DNA of 64,000 bases from positions 1-64,000 of the forward strand of contig NZ_HE611004.1 in the NCBI RefSeq assembly GCF_000285555.1. Reading direction: 5' to 3'. The stretch's first letter is position 1. The number at the start of each line of letters is the position of its first letter. Origin of the DNA: Kurthia massiliensis (GTDB taxonomy: Bacteria; Bacillota; Bacilli; Bacillales_A; Planococcaceae). Shown here in pieces: positions 1-9,465 of this stretch. The position numbers and the translations under genes are program-made. The notes below the pieces were generated by a model, which was not told the DNA's origin, made no database searches, and saw nothing but the letters and a program-made list of their open reading frames with translations.

Positions 1-11
1 CGACTCACTTA

Positions 12-140
12 TTATATCATCATAACTTCTTAGAAGTCAACAACTTTTTTCAAAGTTTTTTTCGTTCATTTCATTTATGATGTTTCGCCCTGTGTCTTAA
101 GGACAATTAATATAATACAATAGCTATTTATAAACGTCAA
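12..140 (-). promoter_or_regulatory. Tandem rRNA-operon promoters (P1, P2) firing off the left edge
   Basis: Read on the minus strand, P1 has -35 TTGACG (135-140), a 17-bp spacer and -10 TATTAT (112-117). P2 has -35 TTGACT (35-40), an 18-bp spacer and -10 TATAAT (11-16), with an A/T-rich UP-like stretch just upstream. Tandem strong promoters directly after ygxA match the ygxA-rrnD junction of Bacillus subtilis, so an rRNA operon very likely begins just left of base 1. No rRNA sequence itself lies in the window. Confidence 0.75.
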
Positions 141-153
141 GCGTTTTTTTGAA

Positions 154-1023
154 TTATTTTTTCACCGCATAATAACGATGATATACTTCAGGACTTTTCG
201 TCTCAATACGTTCTATCACAATATAGCCTTTCTCGCGTAAAAACTCAACGAAAAATTCTAGATTTACAGAGTATATTTTCAATGCTTCATTTTCATGCAA
301 TTGTTGCACACTCCAATGTGGTTGCGTACGCATTACATCTAATAAGTGTTGCGCACTTTCTTCTATACTATGTTCAATTAACGCTTCTACTTTGTTGAAA
401 ATATTCGTTAAGCGATCTCGAATGTCTTGGTGGCTCGTAATAAATGCCTCATATAGGTTATAGATTTCAATATTATAACCTTTCAATTGATGCCACACTG
501 TCACTTCTGGATAGCGGCCATGTTGAATGACTGCTTGGCGCGCTAAATGGTTCAATGATTCAATCATATGATTGTACGCATCAAAATAATCACGTGCATC
601 GAAAGACACTTTACTTTCTTGGAAGCGACGAATTAATTTCGCAAATTCAACTCCAAGCTTTACTTGACGTCCCTCGAATGGATTGTCTTTTAAGTTTTTC
701 TTTAATGTATCTACGTATTCATTACGATCGAATAATACTTTCCCGTAAAATAACCAGTCGACGATTTTTTTGTTATATCCGACGACAAGCCATTTTTGTA
801 ATTGCTTTTCGGTAATCGTATGCATCGCTGCTTTTTTGTTATTTTTAAATGAATAGTGTTTTGTATACACCGGAATATCATTTTCTTTCGTAATAATTAA
901 CAGCACCATATCAAAATTGTCGGTAATCGGACTCACCGTATCAATTTTTTCGATCATAATGACCCCAAGCGTATTCGAATCGCTCGCGCGTTCTTGGTAA
1001 ATTGGGCGTAAACGTAAATCCAT
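154..1023 (-). CDS. ygxA: Nucleotidyltransferase-like protein YgxA
   Basis: A 289-residue protein resembling B. subtilis YgxA, a conserved Bacillales protein usually annotated as nucleotidyltransferase-like; its cellular role is not established. The start is set at the ATG at 1023 because an AGGAGG SD (1032-1037) lies 8 nt upstream; an in-frame ATG at 1053 would place that SD inside the gene. No signal peptide or membrane segment is visible. It sits between perR and the rrn promoters, the order seen in B. subtilis, and that synteny is part of the evidence for its identity. Confidence 0.8.
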   Translation of the reverse strand: MDLRLRPIYQERASDSNTLGVIMIEKIDTVSPITDNFDMVLLIITKENDIPVYTKHYSFKNNKKAAMHTITEKQLQKWLVVGYNKKIVDWLFYGKVLFDRNEYVDTLKKNLKDNPFEGRQVKLGVEFAKLIRRFQESKVSFDARDYFDAYNHMIESLNHLARQAVIQHGRYPEVTVWHQLKGYNIEIYNLYEAFITSHQDIRDRLTNIFNKVEALIEHSIEESAQHLLDVMRTQPHWSVQQLHENEALKIYSVNLEFFVEFLREKGYIVIERIETKSPEVYHRYYAVKK

Positions 1024-1141
1024 CCTAGCTCCTCCTAAACGATCATAATCCATTCAATAGTTATTATAACGTGAAACGTCGATTGTTGCTATCGAGAAAA
1101 GAAAGAGGATCGTGCAAATCAATGCACAATCCTCTTATTTG

Positions 1142-1591
1142 TTAAAGCGCTGTTGCGTCGACACTTTTTGCCTGACAATCTGGGCATGTACCGTAAATTT
1201 CCATACGGTGTGAATTAATTTCAAAGTTTGTTACTTGTGCTGCTACGTGCTCTACTTCGTCTAATCCAGGATAATGGAAGTCGACGATTTTACCGCAGTC
1301 TGAACAAATAACGTGATAGTGTTTTGATGTAATGAAATCAAAACGACTTGCGTTATCGCCATACGTCAATTCTTTCACAAGACCTGACTCGCGGAAAACG
1401 CGCAAGTTGTTGTACACTGTCGCAACACTCATATTTGGAAATTTTGATGCTAATGCTTTATAAATATCATCCGCTGTTGGATGCGTCATTGTTTCGATTA
1501 AATATTCTAAAATCGCATGACGTTGCGGAGTAATACGTACGCCTGTTGTCTTTAGCGTGTCGAGTGCATTTTTCAATTGCATTTCTGACAT
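1142..1591 (-). CDS. perR: Peroxide-responsive Fur-family repressor PerR
   Basis: A 149-residue Fur-family metalloregulator that senses H2O2 by metal-catalysed histidine oxidation and represses peroxide-defence genes. Starting at the ATG at 1591 (AGAGGTG SD 7 nt upstream), the regulatory metal ligands fall at H37, D85, H91, H93 and D104, and the structural zinc cysteines at C96, C99, C136 and C139, exactly the B. subtilis PerR numbering. The ATG at 1597 is only 1 nt from the SD. The N-terminal winged helix (about 1-80) holds the recognition helix [17 protein letters not shown] PerR box lies in its promoter region, so it is probably autoregulated. Confidence 0.95.
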   Translation of the reverse strand: MSEMQLKNALDTLKTTGVRITPQRHAILEYLIETMTHPTADDIYKALASKFPNMSVATVYNNLRVFRESGLVKELTYGDNASRFDFITSKHYHVICSDCGKIVDFHYPGLDEVEHVAAQVTNFEINSHRMEIYGTCPDCQAKSVDATAL

Positions 1592-1623
1592 CGCCATGCA
1601 CCTCTTTCATACAAATTATTAAT

Positions 1624-1638
1624 TTATAATTGTTATTA
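1624..1638 (-). promoter_or_regulatory. PerR box upstream of perR
   Basis: TTATAATTGTTATTA matches the 7-1-7 PerR consensus TTATAATnATTATAA at 12 of 14 fixed positions. It lies 33 bp upstream of the perR start, as expected for autorepression. A TTGACA (minus strand, 1667-1672) upstream may be the -35, but no good -10 at ideal spacing was found. Confidence 0.65.
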
Positions 1639-1745
1639 ATAAGTCTACCTGTAACATGGCAATACTGTCAACTTTATTGATTAAAATGGACTAACCATTC
1701 ATAGATCCCTAGAAATTTTTTCAATTATCTGGCTTCTATTCTCAA

Positions 1746-2690
1746 TTAGTAACCGAGAGATAAGTCAACCATGTTTTCTAATTGGTCGAGTGCCCCTGCA
1801 CGATACTTCGTTAAGTTCGGTTTAAAAATGGCGAAGCTACGTTCTAAATAACGTGATGAATGACTCGATAAGTGTGGTGACACTGTCATGTTCGGTAATG
1901 ACCATAGTGGACTATCCGCTGGTAAAGGTTCTTGTTCAAACACATCACATACCGCATGACCAATTTTATCGTTCGTTAATGCGTCAACGAGCACGTCCGT
2001 CGATACGAGTGAGCCGCGTCCGAAGTTCATGAATAAAGCCGTCTCTTTCATCGCATCAAAATGACGAGCCGTTATTAAATGTTTTGTCTCTGCCGTATCT
2101 GGCAACACAGAAATGACGATATCAGCATTTGGTAACACTGCTTCTAGTTGTTCAAACGACACCATTTCATCCATATAGGCTGCCGCACGACCTGAACGAT
2201 TGCAACCGATCGTTTTCACATTGAACGCTTGTAATAAGCGTCCGATTTCGCCACCGATTGCACCAGGTCCTAAAATAACCGCTGTTGAACCGAACAGTTC
2301 ACGCTGTTTTAAATTACGTTTCCACTCATGTTTTGTTTCATAAGCATAAATTTGTGGCAAAGTATGATAATACGCCAAAATGTGCATCATGACAGATTCC
2401 GCCATCGGTACTTTATGAATACCTCGAACATTCGTTACTGGAATACCGCGCGCGGCAATCGCAGCATTTGGCATTTTTTCAATTCCTGCAGAGGCGACCA
2501 TGATCCATTTTAAATTGTCGGCCTGTTGAATATGCGCTTCCGTTAAGTCTTCACCATATGTAACGATGATTTCCGCTACTTTTAACGGCGCTTGCTCTAC
2601 TGTTTTTGAAAAGACGAACGTCTCATTTGGAAAACTCGATACTAAATCTTCTTTTAAATCTGGTCGTGGGTCAAATGTAAAATAAATCAT
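1746..2690 (-). CDS. D-2-hydroxyacid dehydrogenase, NAD-dependent
   Basis: A 314-residue member of the D-isomer-specific 2-hydroxyacid dehydrogenase family, which reduces 2-oxoacids to D-2-hydroxyacids with NAD(P)H. The Rossmann motif is ILGPGAIGGEIG (about 139-150); the catalytic Arg is in NFGRGSLV, the Glu in FEQEPLP and the His in SPHLSSHS near the C-terminus. The substrate cannot be read from sequence. Its ATG overlaps the bcp stop by 4 nt (ATGA), so the two genes are translationally coupled. The pairing with a peroxiredoxin suggests detoxification or redox use, which is inference. Confidence 0.85.
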   Translation of the reverse strand: MIYFTFDPRPDLKEDLVSSFPNETFVFSKTVEQAPLKVAEIIVTYGEDLTEAHIQQADNLKWIMVASAGIEKMPNAAIAARGIPVTNVRGIHKVPMAESVMMHILAYYHTLPQIYAYETKHEWKRNLKQRELFGSTAVILGPGAIGGEIGRLLQAFNVKTIGCNRSGRAAAYMDEMVSFEQLEAVLPNADIVISVLPDTAETKHLITARHFDAMKETALFMNFGRGSLVSTDVLVDALTNDKIGHAVCDVFEQEPLPADSPLWSLPNMTVSPHLSSHSSRYLERSFAIFKPNLTKYRAGALDQLENMVDLSLGY

Positions 2691-3157
2691 GCTTCTGCTC
2701 CTTGTCGTAAAGTTTCAAGTACAGTCGCAATATGATCTTTCACACGTACATTACGCCATTCGTTCGTCACAACGCCCGCTTCATCGATTAAAAATGTTGA
2801 ACGAACGATGCCCATATACTCTTTACCGAAGTTTTTCTTCAATTGCCATACGCCGTAACTTTCTGCCGCTTCATGCGTTTCATCTGCTAACAGCGCAAAT
2901 GGCAATTCATATTTATCGATAAATTTCGTATGACGCGCTGCTGGGTCAGGACTTACGCCGATGATGACTGCGTTAAGCGCTGAAAAATCTTCATGTGCAT
3001 CTCGGAAATCACACGCTTCAGTCGTACAACCTGGCGTCATATCTTTCGGATAAAAATAAAGGATCACCTTTTTCCCTTTGAAATCTGAAAGTGACACGCG
3101 TTCACCGTGTTGATTGTGTAACGTGAAGTTCGGTGCTTCACTGCCTACTAAATTCAT
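2687..3157 (-). CDS. bcp: Thiol peroxidase of the Bcp/PrxQ family
   Basis: A 156-residue thioredoxin-dependent peroxiredoxin that reduces H2O2 and organic hydroperoxides in the cytosol. The peroxidatic cysteine is C44 in TPGCTTEAC and the resolving cysteine is C49, the PrxQ pattern; the thioredoxin fold spans the protein. The ATG at 3157 is chosen because a GGGGG SD stands upstream and residues 1-10 match family starts; a longer frame to 3217 runs through the 5' UTR. It is first in a two-gene unit with the dehydrogenase. No PerR box is visible upstream. Confidence 0.93.
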   Translation of the reverse strand: MNLVGSEAPNFTLHNQHGERVSLSDFKGKKVILYFYPKDMTPGCTTEACDFRDAHEDFSALNAVIIGVSPDPAARHTKFIDKYELPFALLADETHEAAESYGVWQLKKNFGKEYMGIVRSTFLIDEAGVVTNEWRNVRVKDHIATVLETLRQGAEA

Positions 3158-3273
3158 ATGAAAACCCCCTTTTTCTTTATTGTAACAAGTTCTACCGAGC
3201 AATGCTTGAAACATCATACTAAGTACGTTAAAGTACGACTATATTAAAAGAAAGAGAGGTTACCATTTCAACG

Positions 3274-4383
3274 ATGAAATTAGGTGCCCGTATATTAAAA
3301 ACTGGTGTTGCGATTGTCTTCGCCTTTTATCTCGCTGAACTATTGCACTTACCATCGCCAATTTTCGCAGGAATCGCGGCGATTTTCGCCATTCAGCCAT
3401 CGGTCTATCGTTCATATAAAACGATTATCGATCAAGTGCAAGGCAATATTATCGGTGCTGTAACAGCTGTCGTATTCGTTGCAATTTTCGGCGTCGAACC
3501 TATCGTCGCAGGTTTTGCTGTTATCGTCACATTGTTAATTATGCTGAAATTAAAATTAACCAATAGCGTTTCACTTGCGCTCGTGACAGTGCTCGTCATT
3601 ATGGAAGGGAAAGCGTACGATGAATTTACAGACTTTATTTTCTTCGCTATCATACGTTTTGCAACGGTGATGGTCGGTGTCATTGCGGCATCCATCGTCA
3701 ACTTAGTGTTTTTACCACCAAAATATGAAACACGTCTGTTTGCATCATTAAAATATTTACAAGATGATATTACACGCTGGATGCGCCTCGCTGTGCGTCA
3801 AGCGTCGGAACATACGTCAACAAAACAATCGGTGCGTGAATTCCGTAAAAATCAAAAGAAACTTGATCAAGTGTATACGCTCTATAAAGAAGAACGCACG
3901 TATACGAAAAAAGCGCTATTTATGAAACAGCGCAAGCTCGTCATTTATCGACAAATGTTAAAGACGACAAACAAAAGTTTAGAAACGTTAAATCGTTTGT
4001 TCATTCACGAAAATGAATTGGCGAATATGCCAGAACGCTTCCACATTATGATTCAAGACCGACTCGATTTTTTATCAACGTACCATGAACAACTATTTTT
4101 AAAGTACACAGGTAAATTAAAATCCCATCATACGACGTGGATCGGACAAGAAGAGTTTTTACAACGTAACGAGATTATGGGCATTTTTGCAGATTACGTC
4201 ATTGAACAACATGAAACAGAAGGTAACGAAGAATTTTCAAGCTATCACCTGCTTCACATTTTATCGCGTATTTTAGATTACGAAGAAAACTTAGAACACT
4301 TAGATACGTTAATTTCCGCTTATCAAAACTATCATTCAAAAGAATTGTTAAAAGAGCGCGACGAGGACAATATTTTAACGTAA
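3274..4383 (+). CDS. DUF939/aromatic acid exporter-like membrane protein (YgaE-like)
   Basis: A 369-residue protein with about five hydrophobic segments in the first 150 residues and a long charged, helical cytoplasmic C-terminal half. This is the architecture of the UPF0421/DUF939 (aromatic acid exporter N-terminal) family that includes B. subtilis YgaE. The transported substrate is unknown. The GAGAGG SD lies 14 nt from the ATG at 3274; an in-frame ATT at 3265 lies 5 nt from it and would add three residues, so the true start is uncertain. It is divergent from bcp and ends in a terminator shared with the convergent ABC gene. Confidence 0.75.
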   Translation: MKLGARILKTGVAIVFAFYLAELLHLPSPIFAGIAAIFAIQPSVYRSYKTIIDQVQGNIIGAVTAVVFVAIFGVEPIVAGFAVIVTLLIMLKLKLTNSVSLALVTVLVIMEGKAYDEFTDFIFFAIIRFATVMVGVIAASIVNLVFLPPKYETRLFASLKYLQDDITRWMRLAVRQASEHTSTKQSVREFRKNQKKLDQVYTLYKEERTYTKKALFMKQRKLVIYRQMLKTTNKSLETLNRLFIHENELANMPERFHIMIQDRLDFLSTYHEQLFLKYTGKLKSHHTTWIGQEEFLQRNEIMGIFADYVIEQHETEGNEEFSSYHLLHILSRILDYEENLEHLDTLISAYQNYHSKELLKERDEDNILT

Positions 4384-4421
4384 AAAAAGAGGTATCAGGA
4401 CACCCTGACGCCTCTTTTTAT
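4383..4421. terminator. Bidirectional terminator between ygaE-like gene and ABC exporter
   Basis: An imperfect stem AAAGAGGtaTCAGG / CCTGAcGCCTCTTT is flanked by A-run and T-run, so it can serve both convergent genes. Confidence 0.8.
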
Positions 4422-6169
4422 TATTCAAATTTTTGAACATTAAATAAATCATGGTAAATACCGTTTTCTTTTTTCATTAATTCTGCGTGCGTGCCTTTTT
4501 CTTTCAGTTCACCGTGATCGATGACGATGATTTGATCGGCATGCGTTACTGTTGATAAACGGTGTGCAACGATTAATGTCGTACGGTTTGATGCTAAGCG
4601 GTCGAGTGACTCTTGAATTAACGCTTCACTTTCAAGGTCAAGCGCTGATGTTGCTTCATCTAAAATTAAAATCGGTGGGTTTTTCAAAAACACGCGCGCA
4701 ATCGCTACACGTTGTTTTTGACCACCAGACAATTTCACACCGCGCTCGCCGACTGGTGTATCGTATCCTTGTGGCAAGTTCATAATGAAGTCATGCGCAT
4801 TCGCCGCTTTCGCCGCTGCAATCATTTCTTCATCTGTCGCTAATGGATTCCCCATTAAAATGTTTTCACGCACCGAATCGCTAAATAAAATATTGTCTTG
4901 CTGCACAATACCGATTTGTGTGCGCAATGATTCAATGTCGACATCACGTACGTCGTGACCATCAATTTGAATGCTACCAGCAAGTACGTCATAAAAACGT
5001 GGGATCAAACTAATAATCGTCGACTTACCGCCACCACTCATACCGACGAATGCAGCAGTTTGGCCTGGTTTAATCGAGAAGTTAATATCATTTAACACGT
5101 TACGTCCTTCATCGTTATAACGGAATGACACGTGATTAAAGTCCACTTGGCCATTTACAGGTGGTAACGGTTTTGCTGTTTCTTTATTTTCGATATCATA
5201 TTTTTCATCAAACAAATCAAACATACGGTCCATTGAAGCGACCGATTGTGTTAACGTCGTTGATGAGTTGACTAAACGGCGCAATGGGTTGTACAGCATA
5301 TCGATATAACCGATAAATGCGGCCATCGTACCGACTGTTAAATTTCCTTGAATAACGTTGTAACCGGCATACGCAAGTACCGCCACTGGTGCAAGACCTG
5401 TAATCGTATTGACGACTGCGAACGTGTACGCATTCCAGCGTGTTTGATTTAACGCTTTTTGCAAGAAGTTGCCGTTCGTTTCTGCAAAGATTTTTTGTTC
5501 GTGTTGTTCAAGTGTAAAGCTTTTAATAATATTCATCCCTTGTACACGTTCGTGTAAATAACTTTGAACGCCAGCAAGTGCTTTTGAACGTTCACGTGTT
5601 AATGAACGAAGACGTGTAAAGAAATATTTCACGCTAATCATATAAAACGGTAACGCGATTAATGTAATGAGTGTTAATTTCACATCCATCATCATCATAA
5701 TCGCAATGGCAATCACGACTGTGACCATATCAATCCAAATGTTCATTAGACCGGTCATGACGAATTCTTTCGTTTGTTCAACGTCGTTAATCGTACGAGA
5801 AATGACGTCCCCAACGCGGTTGTTGGCATAAAACTTTAAGCCGAGTTTTTGCAAATGTGCATACAGTTTCGTACGAATATCGTACAAAATACGGTTGCTG
5901 ACACGTTGTGCAAAATATTGGCGGAAATATTCAATTGGTGGACGGAGAATGAAGAAAATGAATGCGATAATACCGATGCACCACATTAAGTCTTCCATTT
6001 GCTCCGCCTTCGTTAAATGCTCAGCTCCGATAATATCATCAATGATGATTTTAATAATAAATGGTGTTGCCATCGGAATTAAAAATTTTACAACGCCGAT
6101 GATAAACGTAATGATGATATCCCATTTATACGGACTGACAAATTGCATATAACGCTTCATACTGCCCAT
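4421..6169 (-). CDS. ABC transporter, fused permease and ATPase (YgaD-like)
   Basis: A 582-residue half-transporter of the multidrug/lipid exporter type. The six-helix membrane domain occupies about 1-310. The ATPase domain follows, with Walker [10 protein letters not shown], signature LSGGQKQR, Walker [13 protein letters not shown] and the H-loop in IVAHRLST. It would act as a dimer in the cytoplasmic membrane; cargo unknown. The ATG at 6169 is preferred because AAAGGA lies 10 nt upstream and the length matches B. subtilis YgaD (about 580); the longer frame from 6223 adds an unrelated tail. It lies beside ygaC-, ygaE- and bcp-like genes as in Bacillus. Confidence 0.88.
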   Translation of the reverse strand: MGSMKRYMQFVSPYKWDIIITFIIGVVKFLIPMATPFIIKIIIDDIIGAEHLTKAEQMEDLMWCIGIIAFIFFILRPPIEYFRQYFAQRVSNRILYDIRTKLYAHLQKLGLKFYANNRVGDVISRTINDVEQTKEFVMTGLMNIWIDMVTVVIAIAIMMMMDVKLTLITLIALPFYMISVKYFFTRLRSLTRERSKALAGVQSYLHERVQGMNIIKSFTLEQHEQKIFAETNGNFLQKALNQTRWNAYTFAVVNTITGLAPVAVLAYAGYNVIQGNLTVGTMAAFIGYIDMLYNPLRRLVNSSTTLTQSVASMDRMFDLFDEKYDIENKETAKPLPPVNGQVDFNHVSFRYNDEGRNVLNDINFSIKPGQTAAFVGMSGGGKSTIISLIPRFYDVLAGSIQIDGHDVRDVDIESLRTQIGIVQQDNILFSDSVRENILMGNPLATDEEMIAAAKAANAHDFIMNLPQGYDTPVGERGVKLSGGQKQRVAIARVFLKNPPILILDEATSALDLESEALIQESLDRLASNRTTLIVAHRLSTVTHADQIIVIDHGELKEKGTHAELMKKENGIYHDLFNVQKFE

Positions 6170-6247
6170 GAGCCTCATATCCTTTCGTCCAAACATGCGC
6201 TCATAATTGTAGCATATCTCCATCTGTTGGTAGGCAGTTTTTGCCTA

Positions 6248-6288
6248 TAAAAAAAGGAACGGCCCCTAAAAGAGAGCGTTCCGTTCTT
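6248..6288 (-). terminator. Terminator after ygaC-like gene
   Basis: On the minus strand a GGAACG...CGTTCC stem with a 15-nt loop is followed by seven T residues. Confidence 0.7.
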
Positions 6289-6308
6289 CCGCCGATTGCT
6301 CGACGCCC

Positions 6309-6872
6309 CTATTCATCTGATTGTTGCGATTTTTCTTCGTTCAACTGTCGTTGGAACTTGTAGCGATTCGTCCATGCTTCAATAAAATCTGGCGCGAACG
6401 GTCCGCGGCGCTGTTCTACCCAGCGAATGAGCTTTCGAACATTCGCTTTCAAAATACTATCGATTACTGGCGGGTAATTCATTAATTGGCGATGGTCTTC
6501 GTACTCGTCCTCGTCCAACAATGTATACGACATATCTGGAAATACTTTTAAATCTAAATCATAGTCAATATATTTAATCGCATTATGATCAAATACAAAT
6601 GGCGAACTCATATTACAGTAATAATAAACGCCATCTTCTCTTAACATACAAATAATGTTATACCACAATTCCGAATGAAAATACGTAATGGAAGGCTCTC
6701 TCGTTAACCAAGTACGACCATCCGATTCAGTTACGAGTGTGCGTTCATTTGCTCCGATTATCACTTTGTTTGTACTTTTCAGTATCATCGTTTCTTGCCA
6801 TACGCGGTGAATGCGGCCATTGTGCTTATAACTATGTATTTGTACGATATCCCCTACTTCTGGAATCGCCAT
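6309..6872 (-). CDS. DUF402 nucleoside tri-/diphosphate phosphatase (YgaC/Ntdp)
   Basis: A 187-residue protein of the DUF402/UPF0374 family; the Staphylococcus aureus member Ntdp hydrolyses nucleoside tri- and diphosphates with divalent metal. Start at ATG 6872 with AGGTGGGG 6 nt upstream; the family N-terminus ([19 protein letters not shown]) begins there, whereas the frame from 6923 extends into the leader. Acidic and aromatic clusters such as [13 protein letters not shown] and [11 protein letters not shown] supply likely metal ligands. Monocistronic, ending at a terminator. Function is by family, not tested. Confidence 0.85.
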   Translation of the reverse strand: MAIPEVGDIVQIHSYKHNGRIHRVWQETMILKSTNKVIIGANERTLVTESDGRTWLTREPSITYFHSELWYNIICMLREDGVYYYCNMSSPFVFDHNAIKYIDYDLDLKVFPDMSYTLLDEDEYEDHRQLMNYPPVIDSILKANVRKLIRWVEQRRGPFAPDFIEAWTNRYKFQRQLNEEKSQQSDE

Positions 6873-6989
6873 TACAAGCCCCACCTTTGTGAAGCACTCG
6901 TTAAAAAAGTGCTTTTGTAACATTATAACAATCCTAGAAACAAACGTGTAGTTAAAAACGAAGATTAAGACTAAAATTCATTGAATTTT

Positions 6990-8054
6990 TTACAATTTCT
7001 GACGTTCGATGCGGTATTGCGCTAAAAACTTTTGCATCGATACCGGCAATGCTAACGTTTCTACTTCTTCTAAAGTGAACCATTTTGCTCGTTCAGGTAA
7101 TGTCCCTAATTGACCGGCGCGTAATACGTATCCGTCCATTTGCCATACTAAATGCGTAAATACGTGTTTCAATGGCATGAGATGTTCTTTTCCTGCTAGT
7201 TCGAACTGATACGTTTTCGCTACTTCGCTTTCTGTGATGACACCTTTTTGCACTTCGACCATCGGGAATTGCCACATGTTCGCAAGTAAACCTTTTTCCG
7301 GACGTTGTTCCATTAAAATACGTCCTTCCATATCTTCTACGATAAAGACGTCGTATGGCACTTTTTTCGCTTTTGCTTTTTTCGTTTTAATCGGTAATTT
7401 TTCTGGATCTCCTTCGTGGAAAGCTGTGCAATAGTCGCGCACTGGACATAATAAACAGCTCGGAGATGTCGGCGTACAAACGGTTGCACCGAGCTCCATT
7501 AAACCTTGGTTAAAACCCGATGGATCGTCGTGGTCGATCAGTTCCATCACAGCACGTTCAAATGTTTTTTTCGTTTTCGGAATGGCGATATCTTCATCAA
7601 TCATTAAAACGCGACTTAATACGCGCATCACATTCCCATCGACCGCGTGTTCCGGTACGCCGTATGCGATGCTTAATATAGCACCCGCTGTATAAGGGCC
7701 TACACCTTTTAATGTTAAAATTTCTTCACGTGTATTCGGTACGATACCACCGTAATTTTCAACGACTTCACGAACGCCAGCTTGTAAATTGCGCGCACGT
7801 GAATAGTAGCCAAGTCCTTCCCATTGCTTTAATAAAAATGCTTCATCTGCATTTGCCAGCGCTTCTGCTGTTGGGAACTTTTCTAAGAAATTTTCGTAGT
7901 ATGGAATGACCGTATCAACGCGCGTTTGCTGTAGCATCACTTCCGATACCCAAATTTTGTACGGGTCTGTCGTATGACGCCACGGAAGGTCGCGTTTTTC
8001 ACGGTGAAACCATTCAACGAGTGCTTTTTGAAATTGTTTTTTGTAACGATACAT
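6990..8054 (-). CDS. mutY: Adenine DNA glycosylase MutY
   Basis: A 354-residue base-excision repair enzyme that removes A opposite 8-oxoguanine. Visible are the catalytic Glu in SEVMLQQTRVDT, the helix-hairpin-helix LKGVGPYTAGAI, the catalytic Asp in AVDGNVMRVLSR, the [4Fe-4S] loop C-x6-C-x2-C-x5-C (CTPTSPSCLLCPVRDYC), and a C-terminal NUDIX-like 8-oxoG recognition domain from about residue 235. The start at 8054 has GGAGG 8 nt upstream; the frame from 8087 would bury the SD. Divergent from yfhP, as in B. subtilis. Confidence 0.95.
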   Translation of the reverse strand: MYRYKKQFQKALVEWFHREKRDLPWRHTTDPYKIWVSEVMLQQTRVDTVIPYYENFLEKFPTAEALANADEAFLLKQWEGLGYYSRARNLQAGVREVVENYGGIVPNTREEILTLKGVGPYTAGAILSIAYGVPEHAVDGNVMRVLSRVLMIDEDIAIPKTKKTFERAVMELIDHDDPSGFNQGLMELGATVCTPTSPSCLLCPVRDYCTAFHEGDPEKLPIKTKKAKAKKVPYDVFIVEDMEGRILMEQRPEKGLLANMWQFPMVEVQKGVITESEVAKTYQFELAGKEHLMPLKHVFTHLVWQMDGYVLRAGQLGTLPERAKWFTLEEVETLALPVSMQKFLAQYRIERQKL

Positions 8055-8151
8055 GCCGTTACCTCCTTGTATATTGCTCGTAGTCACGAGTAAAATATTG
8101 TAAAATAGAATTATCGGTAATAATTGAAATGAGCACTAAGGAGCTGATTTT

Positions 8152-9123
8152 TTGGATACAGGTACACACTTAGTGATGAGTGTTGCCATCAGTGGTCTTG
8201 CGCTCGCCGATCCCGTTGTCGCTTCGCATCCTGTCACTTTTTCGGCAGTTGCAGCAGGCATCATTCTCGGTTCGCAAGCACCCGATGTTGACACGATTTT
8301 AAAATTGCGCAATAACGCTGTCTACATTCGACATCATCGTGGCATTACACATTCCATTCCGGCAGTCATTATTTGGCCGCTCCTCATTACGCTCGTGTTA
8401 CATTTACTCGTACCTGCAGCGGACGCGCTCCACATTTGGCTTTGGTCATTTGGCGCTGTCGCGTTGCACGTATTTGTCGATATTTTTAATGCTTACGGAA
8501 CGCAAGCGGTACGGCCATTTTCGAAAAAATGGGTCGCCCTCGGAATTATTAACACATTCGATCCGATCATTTTCGCCCTGCATATCGTCGCGATTGCTGC
8601 CTGGTTATTTGGCGCACCACCCGTACCGACAATGAGTACACTTTATATCGTGCTCATCGGTTACTATATCGTACGTATTTGGCTTCATCGTGCCGTCATT
8701 AATGCGGTGAAAAGTACGGTACCAGATGCTGAAGAAGTTATTTTATCACCAACGCGCTACTTTTTACAGTATCGCGTCGTGGCGAACTCAAAAACGCATC
8801 ATTACGTCGGTCGCGCTTACGGACGTTCGATTACGATTTATGACCAATTCCGCATTGAGCCATTACCAAAAACACCGTTATTCGACGCCGTTCTAACTGA
8901 CCAAAACTTCCAATCATTCGTGTCATTTTCGCCGATTTATCGCTGGGAAATGCGTACGCTCCCAAATGGGTTGCAAGAAGTACGATTAATCGACTTACGC
9001 TATCGCAGTAACAATCGCTATCCGTTCGTCGCCGTTGCACACGTCAACGAAGCGTACGAAATTATTCGTTCGTACACCGGTTGGATTTTCACAGAAGAAA
9101 AATTACAAAGTAAGTTAGTATAA
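8152..9123 (+). CDS. yfhP: DUF457 membrane-bound metal-dependent hydrolase (YfhP-like)
   Basis: A 323-residue protein of the YfhP/DUF457 family (putative membrane-bound metal-dependent hydrolase). An N-terminal HLVMS motif, GSQAPDVDTIL and HHRGITHS are the conserved His/Asp sites likely to bind metal; four to five membrane helices lie between about 60 and 190, and a soluble C-terminal domain follows. It starts at TTG 8152 with AAGGAG 8 nt upstream. Substrate unknown. It lies next to mutY, and ends at a terminator facing that of yfhJ. Confidence 0.82.
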   Translation: MDTGTHLVMSVAISGLALADPVVASHPVTFSAVAAGIILGSQAPDVDTILKLRNNAVYIRHHRGITHSIPAVIIWPLLITLVLHLLVPAADALHIWLWSFGAVALHVFVDIFNAYGTQAVRPFSKKWVALGIINTFDPIIFALHIVAIAAWLFGAPPVPTMSTLYIVLIGYYIVRIWLHRAVINAVKSTVPDAEEVILSPTRYFLQYRVVANSKTHHYVGRAYGRSITIYDQFRIEPLPKTPLFDAVLTDQNFQSFVSFSPIYRWEMRTLPNGLQEVRLIDLRYRSNNRYPFVAVAHVNEAYEIIRSYTGWIFTEEKLQSKLV

Positions 9124-9128
9124 ATTAC

Positions 9129-9163
9129 GGGAGACTTGATACATTCAAGTCTCTTTTTTTCGT
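9129..9163 (+). terminator. Terminator after yfhP
   Basis: GAGACTTG / CAAGTCTC stem, 7-nt loop, followed by seven T residues. Confidence 0.85.
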
Positions 9164-9193
9164 AAAAAAACGTGCCCGACTTGGACACGTTTC
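9164..9193 (-). terminator. Terminator after yfhJ
   Basis: On the minus strand AACGTGtCC / GGgCACGTT followed by a T run. Confidence 0.75.
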
Positions 9194-9195
9194 AT

Positions 9196-9462
9196 TTAAT
9201 CAGCGGCATCTAATAGATGCGCGTATTTCGGATTACGCCCTGCAAAAGCATCGATGTTCGGACCATAGCTTTGAATGAATTGACGAATGTAACGTTCTGT
9301 CATTTCAGCCCCTTTATAGTCATATCCTGCTTTCGCATACGTTGATTCAAAGTCACTCCATAGCAATTCAATCCATGTACGTGCTTTTGATTCTGAAATT
9401 TTACCTGATACTGCTACGAGTTCAGCTGTTAATTCCGCAATAGTTGCTTCTAATTCTTTCAT
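9196..9462 (-). CDS. yfhJ: WVELL-family small protein (YfhJ-like)
   Basis: An 88-residue acidic protein matching the WVELL family in length and in the hallmark stretch ARTWIELLWSDFE, with the first W-x-E-L-L element at about 31-35. Function unknown. A GAGGAGAT SD precedes the ATG, and the gene begins 3 bp after the yfhH stop, so they are cotranscribed. In B. subtilis yfhJ lies in the same recX/yfhH/mutY neighbourhood. Confidence 0.8.
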   Translation of the reverse strand: MKELEATIAELTAELVAVSGKISESKARTWIELLWSDFESTYAKAGYDYKGAEMTERYIRQFIQSYGPNIDAFAGRNPKYAHLLDAAD

Positions 9463-9465
9463 GTA

